A DNA stretch of 64,000 nt from Zanthoxylum bungeanum (Eukaryota > Streptophyta > Magnoliopsida > Sapindales > Rutaceae), in assembly GCA_019454045.1 (NCBI GenBank), contig SKCR01007812.1, forward strand, positions 1,116,001 to 1,180,000, given 5' to 3'. Below, in pieces: positions 20,942-45,211 of the stretch (the first letter of the stretch is position 1; every line of letters begins with the position of its first letter). The notes beneath the pieces are model-generated. The model ran no database searches and had not been told where the DNA came from. It worked only from the letters and a program-made list of their open reading frames with translations. The translations under genes and the position numbers were made by a program.

Positions 20942-22493
20942 TTACTTATTATTATTATTACTCTGGTTGAGCCTAGCGGCAGCAGCCACGGACGCCGCCA
21001 CACCAGCAGGGTGCGTAGACAGCATCGGATCATTCCTCATCTCAGCAGCCGCCACCCCCTCTGCATCTCTTCGTGTCACTTGCTTGTCTGATGGTAACTT
21101 CGCCGTCGCATCCTGCGTTAATTAAACATAAACCTTAGCTCCTCCACTCATAACTCATATAATGTTCCGAGTAAAGGTTTAAAGGTTCAGAAGAAAAATC
21201 AACTCAAAATCACTTCATAGTTAATACAAGTTTAGATACTAACCCTAAATTTCTATTATTAAACTATTATGAACTATACAATGGTACAGTCCGAACTGCG
21301 CCGTGCTTACAAGTTATCATGAAACAAATAAATAACCTAAACGTGCTTCCACACAAAACTACTTTTTGCCCTTTTGTTTTTAAATGATAAATACAACTTA
21401 TACAACAATACAATTAGGGCTTTTCATTTGCTTATAGATGAAAGGTTATTACAGTTAAAATGTCAGCAAGCTTCGTCTTGTCCTCATCTCGAGTGGCTCT
21501 GGCATTGGCGGTTGCGGCTGACTGGGCCGCAGCAGCGACACCACCGGGGGTGATGTTGATCCGGCCTGTGGCTCTAACTTCTGCGGCTTGAATGGCGGCA
21601 GCGTCGCTCCACTCAACCGGCTTCTTTCCGGCTGTAAGGGCAGTTGCTTCTAGTGCTTCCCCAATTGTAATTCCACCACCACATTTTCCTTCTCCGTATG
21701 AAGACGCTGGTGCCGGGGACTGCAGCGCTGCCGGTTGGCTATACCGCCCAACAACCTGTTTGCTAAAAGAAACTGAAATCAAGTGGAAACGATTCTGAAA
21801 AATAAAAAGAAAAATGCTAAACATCTAAAAATTACACACCGTCTTGGGAAAAAGTTTGTATAACGGAAAAAAAATGTCGAAAACATATTTGATTGGACAC
21901 TATTATTTTCGAAATAGATTTAGACAATGTTTCAGAAACAAATAGATAGATACTCTATTAGTAGAATTTGAATCTTTTTATAATGATGACCATAAAAATT
22001 CAATGCCCCGAATCCCGGTACACATGTATGTACCCCAAAGAATATTTTCTGTTTTCTAAAATCTGCTTTTGGAAATCACATTTTCATTTCCAAAAACACT
22101 AATTTAAAAATAAAACAGATATAAGCTACTAGCTGCAAGGCTTGCTAGCTCAAACAACCAATAAAGAAACCATACCTGTCCACCAATTTCTTCTGTAATA
22201 ATTCTTCTTCCCGGAAGATCAGTCTCGGTGATGCTAACACCTTGATCACCAGCCGCATCAGTCATATCCCCATGGCCCACAAAACCTGCCACCTCATTTC
22301 TCACAGCCGCTGATTGCATCACCGACGCTGCAGCTCCCTTCTGGATCTGCCCTAGCATCGCGTTTTCCGCCTTCTGCATCATCGCCGCGTCTTTCGGCGC
22401 CACCGTCTTCTGCGCCAGCTCGCCTTCAACGGAAGAAAACACGTCTCCGTACGTGATGGGTTCTTGCAGCCTACGCGGTGGTTCTTGGCTCAT
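20942..22493 (-). CDS. Seed maturation protein (SMP domain, LEA D-34 class)
   Basis: Three exons on the minus strand, all phase 0: 22493-22176, 21755-21453, 21112-20942; 263 residues. It starts MSQEPPRRLQEPITYGDVFS and has three SMP-type repeats: KDAAMMQKAENAMLGQIQKG (about 34-53), TIGEALEATALTAGKKPVEW with DAAAIQAAEVRATG (about 133-170), and RRDAEGVAAAEMRN with THPAGVAASVAAAARLNQS (about 220-258). These Ala-rich, hydrophilic proteins accumulate in drying seeds and protect cell contents. The length fits the family (about 250-270). Exon joints give IGGQ-VVGRY and LADILT-DATAK, as expected. The promoter carries ABRE and RY motifs. Intact and probably functional. Confidence 0.92.
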
Positions 22494-22575
22494 TTTGTTT
22501 TGAGTTTTTTACGTCAAATTAAGTTTCGCTGTTTTGTTAGATTAATTGGGAAAGATTAAAAGGCATGGATTGTTA

Positions 22576-22681
22576 TTATTATATATACGTGCATGGGACA
22601 TGCAATATTTGGACACGTTAGTGTAGAGAATGAAGCGTGGCGAAAATCCAGCGAGCCATTTTTGCTTGTTACGACACGTGG
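22576..22681 (-). promoter_or_regulatory. Seed-type promoter of the LEA gene: TATA, RY and ABRE/G-box
   Basis: Upstream of the ATG at 22493 lie, in order, TATATATAAT (near 22585-22576, about -85), ACGTG (22587-22591), RY cores TGCATG (22590-22595) and CATGCA (22599-22604), CACGT (22614-22618) and the G-box ACACGTGG (22674-22681). RY elements bind ABI3/FUS3/LEC2 and ABREs bind ABI5-type bZIPs. The combination fits embryo- and ABA-induced expression. Confidence 0.7.
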
Positions 22682-23077
22682 GAGATTGTGTTGCTGGTAA
22701 TGGGTGCTTTTCTGTACTCCACAAAAGAGACTCTTGGAGAAGATAAAGACAAGTCAGTTTTTTCGCTTGAAGATTGTGGACTCCGTCAAAGGCTGGCATT
22801 TATTAATGACAATCAGGTGGCTCTGGCTCTAAGTCGAGAAATGCAGTGGGTTGGATTTCAAAATTTATCTTGAAATTATAATTTTTAATTTAAAAATAAT
22901 AATTTTTAAATATATGATATAATTTTTATATTTTATATTTTTATTGATAGGTCGTATTTTAATAAGTCAGTTAAAACAGGGCCTCCACATGATAATGTTA
23001 AATCGCAGCTTGCAACACATGATTTCAACTTTTATGAAACTTGAGAAAATAAATAAATAGAAAAACAATGGAGCTGC

Positions 23078-23523
23078 TAGGGGTGTCTCATGGATAACCC
23101 CTATCGACGTGAAGGCTGAAGAAGAAGAACTGGAGCGTGTGATTGATTTCAGATTTGAGAGAGTTTTAGGTTTAGATTGAGAGAGGCGGCTGGAAGACGT
23201 GGGAAATGTTTTTATGAAGCCTAGGTTTAAATTTTTAGGTTAAACGTAAATTACTAAAATATCATTCGTGCAGTTAAACACATATTTGAAAAATTTAAGG
23301 TAAATTTGTAATAACATTAAACGGGTATTAAACGAATTCGATTCGGATTCGATTCGTTTATGATTCGTTTAATAAACGAATCCTAAATGAATAAACGAAT
23401 TGATGACCTCAAATTCAGATTCGATTCGTTTAATAAACGAATCCATTTTTCCAAACCTGTATTCGCTTTAAAATGAATCGAATTTGACGAATAAATGAAT
23501 CCTGACCCAAATTGTCACCCCTA
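23078..23523. repeat. hAT-like MITE with GAATCG arrays
   Basis: Termini TAGGGGTGTC and GTCACCCCTA. The right third has CGATTCG/CGAATC repeats like the element at 15664-16205. The flanking 8-mers (ggagctgc, tattgatt) do not match, so it may be recombinant. Confidence 0.65.
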
Positions 23524-24901
23524 TATTGATTGGGGTCTTTACATTTGAATTAAAATTATTAAATTTTAAATTTAAGGAAAATTAATATTTATTAAAATTA
23601 AAAAGTCAAAGAATCTCTATTTTATTAGTTGAGAGCCACATACTATAAAAAAGTGATTTAGAAGCTCTAAAACTTAAGGTGGCACCTGTAATGTCATTAG
23701 CGAAGATATGGTAAAGTACTATTTTCTTTGGAGGATAAGATCTCTAGATTTTTATTGAGACTCTTTCTTTTCTTATACGTAATTAATATCAATATGTTTT
23801 TTCATGCATCCTAAAAAAATGAGAAGCTTTAATTAATTTGAGGGAAAAAAATAATATTACCACCGGATGATCTCTACTCTTTAATGAATCATTACAATCT
23901 CAACTTTCGACATGTATAATTTCTTATATATAATTTCTTGATGTTTTAATTATTTGTTGATGTTATAGTGGCTTTTTAAAATTGCTTGATATGATTGATA
24001 AAAAAAAATATTAATAACTTTTTTTTAAATAAACATTAGTTGCTAAAGAAGGTGAAAGGTTGGAATATGAAAAACTAGAGATCTTAGTTAAAAATATTTA
24101 AATATGAGATTCAATTTCATTATTAATTGTTTGAGATTATGAAGGATTTAGAATTAAGAAAATATTATTAGATCATCTATAAGTTAATCATTAAGATAAA
24201 ATAATATAAAAGGTTGGAATGTGAAAGCATGCTCATCTTAAAATATTTATTGTGTATTTTAAATCAAAAATATAATTTAAAAAGATCACCAAAGACGATT
24301 CGATAATTTATAAAATTCCAAATCCATGGAACACAATTTACAATTGAAGTGATGTGAAATTCTTCCTCTTGGCAAATTCACGAAGCCAATGTCGACGTCC
24401 GTCGTCCGTTCTTAAGGCTATTGCTTTTGTGTTCAAGGAAAATTTTGAATAATATTTAGTTATACAAATACTTATTTTCACGTTTTGTTTACATTACTGA
24501 ATACTGATCTGAAGACAATTGCTTTTATAAATTTGTTTGTATAGATTCATCAGGTTGAATTATTGACTTGTACTACATAAAGCTTATAATAAGTCTTTAC
24601 TTGTATTTTTAATCTCAACACAGTAATTCAAAATTATAAATTTAACAGTCGTCTCATATTTATTATAAGAACAATATAATTTTTAAGTAATTTTCCAAGT
24701 GATTAGATGATGAGTCACTAGATCATGCATTCACGGTGGCTCTGTTCAGAATTCCACCGCACATTTCACTATTTCAGCAGTTATCACATATCACAACTAG
24801 AAAAAGAAAACTTGATTTTTTTTCACCCGACTCTTGTCATAAATCAAAACTTCATTTCTTGCTCGCCACAACTGAACTCTTGAGATATAATCTCCCGTTG
24901 T
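23524..24901. other. Intergenic AT-rich DNA
   Basis: Low-complexity AT-rich sequence with no gene recognised. Short reading frames near 24736-24945 have no recognisable motif. Confidence 0.5.
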
Positions 24902-24972
24902 TCCTCAGTAGCTCAGTGGTAGAACGGTTGGTTATCAGCTGTTAACGGATCATTGGTCGTTGGGGGGACTCC
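24902..24972 (+). pseudogene. Plastid-type tRNA-Asn(GUU) relic
   Basis: tcctcagtagctcagtggta followed by gaacggttgg matches the acceptor and D arm of plastid trnN-GUU. The anticodon-loop text ctgttaac and ttggtcgt follow, but with a 7-base insertion (ttatcag) before the anticodon arm and a ruined T arm (ggttcgaat is absent). This looks like a small plastid-DNA insertion in the nucleus. Nuclear tRNA-Asn has a different acceptor stem. Confidence 0.7.
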
Positions 24973-25305
24973 AAACTTCATGTGATATCTATTACTATAA
25001 TTCAATACAAACTAAACTCACCGAATTTGCTGTCATCAGAAACTTCAACTTTGGACATGATTTATGTCAATCTGAGAACTAAGAAATAACCTGCAGTTTC
25101 AGCCCCTTTTGATTAGTTTCATGAGCATTCATGCAGTAAAAAAAGATTAGGTTCTTCAAGAAAGCAAAAAAGGGATGTTAAAACTAGGTATTAGACATAG
25201 TACAGTGTATATGGAATAAATGTAGCAAAAAGAGGAATCAGATAAGGGAGAATTGTTTAGCTAATAACTACCGTTATACACAGATGACAAACAATTATCG
25301 ATATC

Positions 25306-28849
<3,544 letters not shown>

Positions 28850-29049
28850 TTTTGTTTCTCCTTTTTGCCCTTCGCCTTTGTCCGTATATTATTCACTTAC
28901 TTGCAAAGATACATATTTGTGATCGCAGAGCAAGGATGCAAGAGGAATGAGAATGGTTGTGGAGGGAAGATGTACGACATGTCATTCCTTTTACTGATTT
29001 TCGTACGATTTGTCATCAACTATGAAACTTGAAAATATTCAATTGCGCC

Positions 29050-29480
29050 TCCAGATGAGATAAGGATGCCAAAAAACGCCCACGGCCCATTCCGGGCTTA
29101 AACTCGGTCCGATCTTAAAAAAATCTGGACCGAGCCATATGATAGTAGATTTGGGTCTGGCCTGAATCCAGTCAAAAATAAATAAAAATTAAATTAAATT
29201 AAATAATTAAATGTTAAAAATTAATAGATTTTTTTATTATTAGATTGATACATATATTTTTAAGAAATTGATATTATATTTTTATTGATATATTTTAATA
29301 TAAAATTTTGATTATTAATAATTTTATAAAATAAAAAATTTTTAAAAAAAGGACAAAAAAAATTGAGTCCAAGGACCCGGGACAGACCACTCAGATTTTT
29401 TTAGGCCAGACTCGGACTGGATTTCTTAAAGCCTGTCCGTCCCATTGGACTCTGTTGGGCCTCGTATAAAAAAAAAAAAA
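29050..29480. repeat. Probable hAT-type non-autonomous element
   Basis: GC-rich ends with short GGACCGAG/CTCGGTCC and GGGCC/GGCCC inverted motifs surround an AT-rich centre, the same design as the other elements in the window. Termini not resolved. Confidence 0.35.
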
Positions 29481-29878
29481 ACAAAAACACCCAGAAACTG
29501 TCCTACGTGTCACCATCACTAGACCCTCATTTCCGTGACATCCTTCCACCTCAACTGCCACCTTGGGTCTTCTCATTGGTGGGTTACATGTCCACCATCA
29601 AGAAGCCCAGAGTGTGTCAGCATCGATGACAATTTCGTAATTAAAAGAAATTTGAGGGGTAGTAAATTAAAAGTCAACATGTATAGTTTATTTATCATAC
29701 CGGCCACGTTAAGTTTTTTTCCCTCCCTAATACTTTCTTCTCCCTTGACCTCTCAAAAACCAGAGAGAAACTGAGAAAGTCAGGGAAAATCGGCGAGAAA
29801 GTGAGAGAAAGCAGAGAGAGAGGAAGTGACAGTAAGTGAGGAACTTAAGTCTGCTGAGAGAGAGCGAGAGATAGAGAA
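29481..29878 (+). promoter_or_regulatory. Promoter and 5' UTR region of the EDR1-like gene
   Basis: The last 110 bases before the ATG at 29879 are strongly GA-rich (gagagaaag repeats), typical of plant 5' UTRs. No unambiguous TATA box. Confidence 0.4.
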
Positions 29879-37857
<7,979 letters not shown>

Positions 37858-38429
37858 AACGTCTCAGTTTGTCAATTGTGAATAAAGAGACATTCTGTTT
37901 CTTGCTCGAGTGAGTTTGGTATAGCAATGTCAGTAATAGGACAAAAAAAGAGAAGAATATAGGGGTATAAAAAAACTTACAGGCCAAATGTTTGTGTGAA
38001 GTAAATTGTATTGCTGCTGCTGCTGCCAACCAAAGATGGCAACAATGGGTTTTTTGTACAGTGCAGTGTCCATAGTGTGCCCATAGGGACTAATGCACCG
38101 TTTGGTGTAGAGTTTAATGAGTTTATAAGCTAATTTATATTCTCAATGCAATATTTATAAGTTAGCTTATACTCTCAATCAATACTACCAACCAATCAGT
38201 GTATAAAAGTTTGTTAATGTGTGTATATGTTAATACTGTTTACAAGATGAAATGAAATTGTAATTATCAGATTTTTAGATTATAATTTTCCGCATGAATG
38301 ATGCATGATTAAGACTGTTCTGTGCCATTGCTACAAGTGTTAGACGAGTGATGCCTTCACAAAAAACACAAACAGAAACACATACTTTATTCACAGACCA
38401 AGCTATTTAAGCTTGGTTAATTAGGTTTC
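37858..38429. other. 3' flank of EDR1-like gene
   Basis: 3' UTR and intergenic DNA up to the target duplication gtttc of the retroelement at 38430. No other gene seen. Confidence 0.5.
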
Positions 38430-38698
38430 TGTTAGGGACTGCATTCCATAGGGGGAGCAAGAAAGACCGCAAGATGGGCTTGGGCTCCCATGATCAGGAC
38501 ATTGCAGCCCAAGTCACGTTTCTGCTGGTGTATGAAAGAAGAAGATGAGCCCATTCACGTGAGGGGGGCAACTGGTGCAATCAATGAAGGAGGGTTGATG
38601 TGGATTGAGTTACGTTTTTTGTTTCTTCTTGGGTTGGGGTCTTGTGGCTCAGTTGGAAAATACAACAGAATGGGGTAAGTGAGGGGCTGAGGCCTTAC
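38430..38698 (+). repeat. 5' LTR of carrier element, first part
   Basis: Matches 47719 onward (ttagggactgcattccatag against ttagggaccgcattccatag, with several indels). It continues at 44993-45203 after the nested element. Confidence 0.88.
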
Positions 38699-39157
38699 TG
38701 TTGAAAATTCTTCAAATATCATTGGAGGATAAATATGTCTTTTGAATGAGAGGGTGCATTGGAAAGGTACAACCCTATGGAGGGTTGCACCCTTTCATGC
38801 CTTTATAAGGATGCATCCATGTTCACTCTCATTAATCGAAAAACAATAAAAATTTGTGAGTCTGATTTTACTGTTTTGAGTCAGAGAGAGTTCCTCCATT
38901 TTCCAGTTCGAGATCTTGTTAAGGAGTGCCCCTTGAACAAGATGAATCCGGGTTATCCTGAGAGAACATTAGCCACAAAACCCGTAGAGCACCGAGACAT
39001 GACTGATAAGTTCTTAAGGACATATAATCATCTCGACTCGGATAATTTTAATCAGGTTTTTTCTGGTTCTTAAAGTTTTAGGATTTACATGATTATGATC
39101 TGGTTTTAACTGAGTGAAGCATGCCAAATTAGATTTACAACACATATTCTTCCAACA
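38699..39157 (+). repeat. Left LTR of nested Copia
   Basis: TGTTGAAAATTC...TTCTTCCAACA. Lacks a 28-bp segment present in the right LTR next to gcaccct. Confidence 0.93.
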
Positions 39158-40447
39158 ATCTTAAGAACTTACCAATATTGTGTTGTAAAATCATTTTTCC
39201 CCCTATACATGATTCACGCATTGTATCATTCAATTTCATGACAAACCAAAAAAAAAAAACAGGATAAGTTTGACGAGAAAAAAAAAAGGAAGAAGAAAAA
39301 GATCAAACATTAGATTTAATTCATGTGACGTATCATAGAAGCCTTTATAGTTGGATCTAGGCAGTTCTATAATTCTATTATTTAATTTATGCTGCTTCGT
39401 CCTGGCGATATGATCACATTTATTTTGAATAACCTTTTCCAATGCGTCATTTTTTTATTCTGGTTAATTAACATATATCTATATGAAGGTCTATGACCTT
39501 TCGGCTTCCTAAGCCATGCATGTAATTTTTTTTTGCAACATTAAATAATGTCGTGGGATATTGTGTATCAGCTTCATTTAGAATATGTTTAGAAACTTGA
39601 AAGGTTATGATGATTCATTAACCTTATATTTAATTTAAAATAATATAATGGTGCGTGTAACATATTAATATTAGGATTACTCATTAATATTAATTTAGGA
39701 AAAGTCAAATGATTATTTTGTAATCCTGAAAGGTTTAAAGAATAATAACATAGATTGAGATTAAAATAAATTAATATATGAGATACATGTTATAAAATAT
39801 GCAATTAACATTATAGAATATATGTAATTATATTAACTTAGTAAAATCATATATTGTATTTTATAAACTTGGTAGTATATGTTTAAGTTAATATTAGGAT
39901 ATTCAATTATCACAAGTATACATTTATTTTATTATGATAAAGTTGAAAGTTATTTGTTAATTATATGTTGCATACTTGGTTGAGAATTAAAAGTGTAGTT
40001 ATACACAAGTAATTCCATCCAAGCTTGATTGAATTTTATATTTATATTGTTTTGTGACATTGAAAAAGTGAAATACTGAGTTTGAATTGCTAAGAGGTTC
40101 TATTGAGAAAGTAGTTAAATGATATTCTGTTAAAAATGCGATAAGAGCCTAAGTGGTCAGAGACTTAAGTGGTTACTCCGGACCCCCCTCGTCCTCTGGA
40201 ATATTCCTTTATTTACTTTTCATAAGAAATCTTGGTTGGAAATTCAAGGACTTGTGTTTATTGGTACTACTGTCCAATAAAACAACAAATGGATATTTGG
40301 TATATCACTTGAGACAAGATCATTTGTTGGTCGTTGTACAATTTGTCTTTTGTAGACTTATTGAACCCTGTTTGTTTCCAGTTACATATGGTTAGCGGAA
40401 ACATCACAGTACCGGTCTCTCATTGAGAAAAACCGGAGAAGTTTGGT

Positions 40448-43400
40448 GTGGCAAACTTCAAACAGTGGCAGAGCAAAATACTGTTCTACCTGACAACTCT
40501 GCAGTTGGCTAAGTACCTCAAAAATCCTATGGGTCCTGTGGAGGGTGAATCAGAGGCAGCCAATGAACTGCGAGAAGAGACATGGTCGTCTGGCGACTTC
40601 CTATGCAAGAACTACCTTATGAGTGGTCTTGATAATATCATGTACAATGTGTACCAAGGCATGTCTTCTGCGAAGATTCTTTGGGAATCTCTCGAGAAGA
40701 AATACAAAACCGAGGATTCCGGACAAAAGAAATTTGTCGTGGGTGGAATGATGTCTCACTTGGGTGAACTGCAGTTGATCATTCATGAAATACTGAATGA
40801 ATGAATGAAACTCTGTGAGACGTTTCAAGTTGCCACCATAATTGAAAAGTTGCCTCCATCATGGAAGGACTTCAGGAGCTATCTGAAACACACAAAAAGA
40901 AGCAGATGAGCTTTGAGGGTGTAAAGGGTAGCAAGAAGAGAACAGTGGAGCTGATTCTTCCCAAGCGAACAAGAAGTTCAAGGGGAAGTGCTACAACTGT
41001 GAAAAGAGCGGCCATATGACAAATGACTGCAGAAACAAGAAGTCTCAGGACAAGGGCAAGAAAAATGAGGCCTATGTCGCTAAAGATGAGCAGTTAACTG
41101 ATGAGATTTTAGAAATGAACATCTCAGCAGTGGTAACTGAAGCCAACTTGGTTGGAAATCCGAGAGAATGGTGGGTAGACACTGAGGCTACTCGTCATAT
41201 ATGTGCTTATAGCAAGATGCTTTCCTCGTATCAGAAGGTCGATGGCGGCGATCATCTGACAATGGGAAACTCGTATACCTCTAGAGTGGTTGGACAAGGC
41301 ACGGTGGTTCTGAAAATGATATCCGGAACGGAGCTTACAAAGAAGAATGTTTGCATGTTCCAGATATTCGGAAGAACTCGGTCTCGGGTTTGTATTTGTT
41401 TCTGACAAGATTGTATTGACAAAAAATGATGTCTATGTAGGAAAATGATACATCGCTGATGGCCTTTTCAATGACTGTCAATTGTGCTATTAATAAAGCT
41501 GAAACTTCTGCTTATATTATTGAGTCACAAAATGTATGACATGAGAGGTTATGACATGTTAATTATGATACAATGCGTACATTAATTAACATGAACCTTA
41601 TACCTAAATTTGCATTGATAGCCAACATAAGTGTGAGGCATGTGTTGAAGCAAAAATACATAGAACATCATAGAACGAAGTTCTGAACCCTTGGAACTTG
41701 TACACACTGACGTGTGTGACATGAATATTGTGCAAACAAGAGGCGGTAAAAAGTACTTTGTCACTTTTATCGATGAAAGCACAAGATTCTGTTAGGTGTA
41801 TTTGCTGAGAAGCAAAGCTGAAGCTATTGAGAGCTTTATACACTGAGAACAAAGTTGCAAATCAACTTGGCAAGGAAATCAAAAGAATCAGGAGTGATAG
41901 AGGTGGTGAATATGTTTCATCATTCGGTGAATATTGTTCTGTGCACGGAATTATTCACGAAACCACTGCTCCTTATTCTCCTCAACAAAATGGGATTGCT
42001 GAGTGCAAAAACCGAACGTTGAAGGAAATGATGAATGCCATGTTGACTAGTTCTGGTTTACCTCAGAACTTGTGGAGGGAAAGCCCTGCTTTCCGCGAAC
42101 TACGTTCTGAACAAGCTTCCTCACAAGAGATTGGACAAGACACTATATGAGTTGTGGAAAGGTTATGTACCTTCCTACAAATATCTGAAAATGTGGGGGT
42201 GTCTTGCCAATTGCCAAAGTGATGGATTCCTAAACCTAAGAAGGTGGAATATGACCCAAAACTGTTGACTGTATATTCATCGGATATACTTGCAACAGTA
42301 GTGCGTATCGATTCTTGGCACACAAGGATGAGATTCATGACATCAATCCAAATGTGATGATTGAGTCAAGGAATGCAATATTTTTTGAAGAGACATTTCC
42401 TTGTAAGGAAAGATAAAGAAGAGAGTCTTTCAAAAATATCTGTTGATACTGTCAAGGACAGTGATTAGGTTGACCAAGAGTCAAATCCGATTTTCTGACA
42501 TATTTGTTAGAAAATGAGCCTCAATGCTATAAAAAACAATGTCTTCTCCGGAGGCACCTCTGTGGAAAGAGGCTATTAACAATGAAATTGATTCAATCCT
42601 ACAAAACCATACTTGAGAGTAGGTTGATCTTCCTCCAGGTTGTAAGCCATTGGGCTACAAATGGATATTCAAACGGAAGATGAAAACAGATGGATCAATA
42701 GAGAAGTACAAGGCGAGGTTTGTCATAAAAGGTTATAGACAAAAAGAATGCCTTGTTTACTTTGACACCTATTCACCAGTGATTCGTATCACATCGATAA
42801 GAATGCTCATAGCCATAGCAGCTATATTTGGTCTTGAAATACATCAAAATGATGTAAAGACGTCATTCTTGAGTGGTGAATTGGATGAAGAGATTTACAT
42901 GGAACAATCAGAAGGGTTTAATGTTCCTGGATAAGAACAGAAGGTGTGAAAATTTGTAAAATCTTTGTACGGATTAAAACAAGCACCTAGACAATGACAT
43001 GAGAAAATTGACAAAGAGATGTTGTCAAATGGGTTTAAAACTGATGAGTGTGATAAATGTATGTACATCAAATCAACTCAAAAGGATATGTCATTGTATG
43101 TCTCTATATAGACGATATGCTGATAATTGGTAATAATCATGAGTTGATTCAGTCTACCAAGAAAGTGTTATCCAACAAATTTGATATGAAAGATTTGGGA
43201 GTAGCTAACCTAACTCTTCCTCTATCAAATAATACTGGCTTAAGCGTATCGCAATTAGAGTATTCAATGATCATCGGAAGTCTGATGTATCTCACAAATT
43301 GCACACGAACTGATATCGCTCAATCTGTGAACAGGCTTAGCAGATATACAAGCACTCCAGGACATAACCACTGGAAAGCCATAGTAAGAGTTTTGAGGTA

Positions 43401-43720
43401 TGAGAAACTTCAAAATATGGACTACATTACGAGAGATATCATGCTGTTCTAGAGGGATACATCGATGCTGAATGGATATCTGATACAGTGGATTCCAAAT
43501 CTACGAGTGGATTTATTTTCACACTTGGTAATGCAGCCGTGTCATGGAAATCCTCGAGGCAAACATGTTTTGCCTGGTCTACTATGGAATCAGAGTTCAT
43601 AGCGTTAGACAAAATAGCGGAAGAAGCGGAATGACTTTGAAATTTCCTGGAGGATATTCCTAGTTGGCCCAAACCGGTGCCAGCGATGAGCATACATTGT
43701 GACAGCCAATCGGCCATTGG
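40448..43720 (+). pseudogene. Copia gag-pol relic of the nested element
   Basis: In order: gag (NFKQWQSKILFYLTTLQLAK, WESLEKKYKTEDSGQKKFVV) at 40448-40804; zinc knuckle CYNCEKSGHMTNDC near 40990; protease site WWVDTEATRHIC near 41170, with Glu in place of the active-site Gly; integrase core pieces (FVTFIDEST near 41756; IRSDRGGEYVSSFGEYCSVH near 41890; YSPQQNGIAE); RT (GYKWIFKRKMKTDGSIEKYK at 42650; [26 protein letters not shown] near 43105); RNase H ([20 protein letters not shown] near 43465; [11 protein letters not shown]). Frames change several times and stops are frequent, so no polyprotein can be made. The RT active site YIDDM (usually YVDDM) itself is still readable. Confidence 0.9.
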
Positions 43721-44500
43721 GAGAGCCCAAAATACAATGTATGATGGTAAGTCTCGACATATACGTCGGAGACATAATACCATAGGTCAACTGCTCTCAA
43801 GTGGCATAATATCGATCGATTATGTTGAGTCGAAGGAAACCTAGCGGATCCACTAACTAAAGGTTTACCTCGAGAGAACGTTGAGAAGTCATCGAGGGAA
43901 ATGGGCTTGAAGCCTATAATCTAAGAATTGTCACTGTGAAAACCCAACCTAGCTGACTGGAGATCCCAAGATCTAGGTTCAAAAGGGACAACAGAAACTT
44001 TGTACAATTCAAAACAAGCACTGAAGAGTTTTGTACTCTTTCCCATTCCGATAATGACGATGAGTGCTGTCTGTCATGGTTAGGATAAGCTAAGGCTTTT
44101 AATGATCATTATATTAGGAGATGAGTCCTAATTGGGGTAAAGGCAGATTACCTATTCATAGTAGATCATCTATTTCAAGTAAAAAGTGAGGCCGCTTCCA
44201 TGGGAACTTTTAAAGGCGGGTTACCCTAAAGTATTTGATTAATCCAGGACCGTTGTTCAGGGCCGAAATGAACACAACCGTAGAACGGGAAATAGTCGAA
44301 GTAAAGCTGTGTGTTGGCGATTGTCTTGGTTTACACCAACGGCAGAACAATTCAAGACTATGGGTCACTGGTTTGCCAAGTAAATCCGATTGTCATTCAC
44401 TAGGAAAGGTTCAAGGCGAAAGCTACCTATTTCGATGCACCTTTAGTTCATGGAAACTCTCTCGAGTGTCTGTATGGATATTTGAAGAATTGTGAGGGAA

Positions 44501-44987
44501 TGTTGAAAATTCTTCAAATATCATTGGAGGATATATATGTCTTTTGAATGAGAGTGTGCATTGGAGAGGTACAACCCTATGGAGGATTGCACCCTAAACC
44601 AAAGGGTGCCCTTAAGGCACCCTTCCATGCCTTTATAAGGATGCATCCATGTTCACTCTCATTAATCGAAAAACAATAAAATTTTGTGAGTCTGATTTTA
44701 CTGTTTTGAGTCTGAGAGAGTTCCTCTATTTTCCAGTTCGAGATCTTGTTAAGGAGTGCCCCTTGAACAAGAGGAATCTGGGTTATCCTGGGAGAACATT
44801 AGCCACAAAACCCGTAGAGTACCGAGACATGGCTGATAAGTTCTTAAGGACAGATAATCATCTCGACTCGGATAATTTTAATCAGGTTTTTTCTAGTTCT
44901 TAAAGTTTTAGGATTTACATGATTATGATCTGGATTTAATTGAGTGATGCATGTCAAATTAGATTTACAACACATATTCTTCCAACA
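44501..44987 (+). repeat. Right LTR of nested Copia
   Basis: Same termini as the left LTR. Preceded by the short purine tract gtgagggaa. Confidence 0.93.
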
Positions 44988-44992
44988 CTTAC

Positions 44993-45203
44993 TGATTGTC
45001 TTGAAACTCTTCACCATTGTTTTATCTTTATGGAAACCTCTTAGGTTTTGATCTATTTTATGACGTTGGATATTCATGTTAGTGTTATTTGAATTTGAAT
45101 GAATATACTTTTCTGTATTGTGTGTTGAATACCAGGAGTTCCAATTACTAACAAATCTCTATCAAACTTTTCCAACAAATTTCAATCTCGCAAATTTTTT
45201 ACA
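44993..45203 (+). repeat. 5' LTR of carrier element, second part
   Basis: Continues the LTR after the nested Copia. tgattgtcttgaaactcttc onward matches 48096-48305; it ends near ttttttaca at 45203. Confidence 0.85.
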
Positions 45204-45211
45204 TTAATTGT

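Larger units (their letters stand above)
38699..44987 (+). mobile_element. Complete but inactive Copia retrotransposon nested in the carrier's 5' LTR
   Basis: LTRs 38699-39157 (459 bp) and 44501-44987 (487 bp), with the exact target duplication cttac (38694-38698, 44988-44992). The LTRs differ at about 19 aligned positions by eye (roughly 4 percent), plus a 28-bp segment (aaaccaaagggtgccc...) that the left LTR lacks. A long non-coding leader (39158-40440) precedes gag. The internal region keeps gag, protease, integrase, RT and RNase H in Copia order, with multiple stops and shifts. Confidence 0.93.

Noticed and set aside
22637..22873. Plus-strand 78-codon frame upstream of the LEA gene
   Set aside because: No family resemblance, and it overlaps the ABRE-containing promoter of the LEA gene.
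44649..44903. Frame MFTLINRKTIKFCESDFTVL, also present at 38820
   Set aside because: Lies wholly inside both LTRs of the nested Copia element; it is LTR sequence, not a gene.
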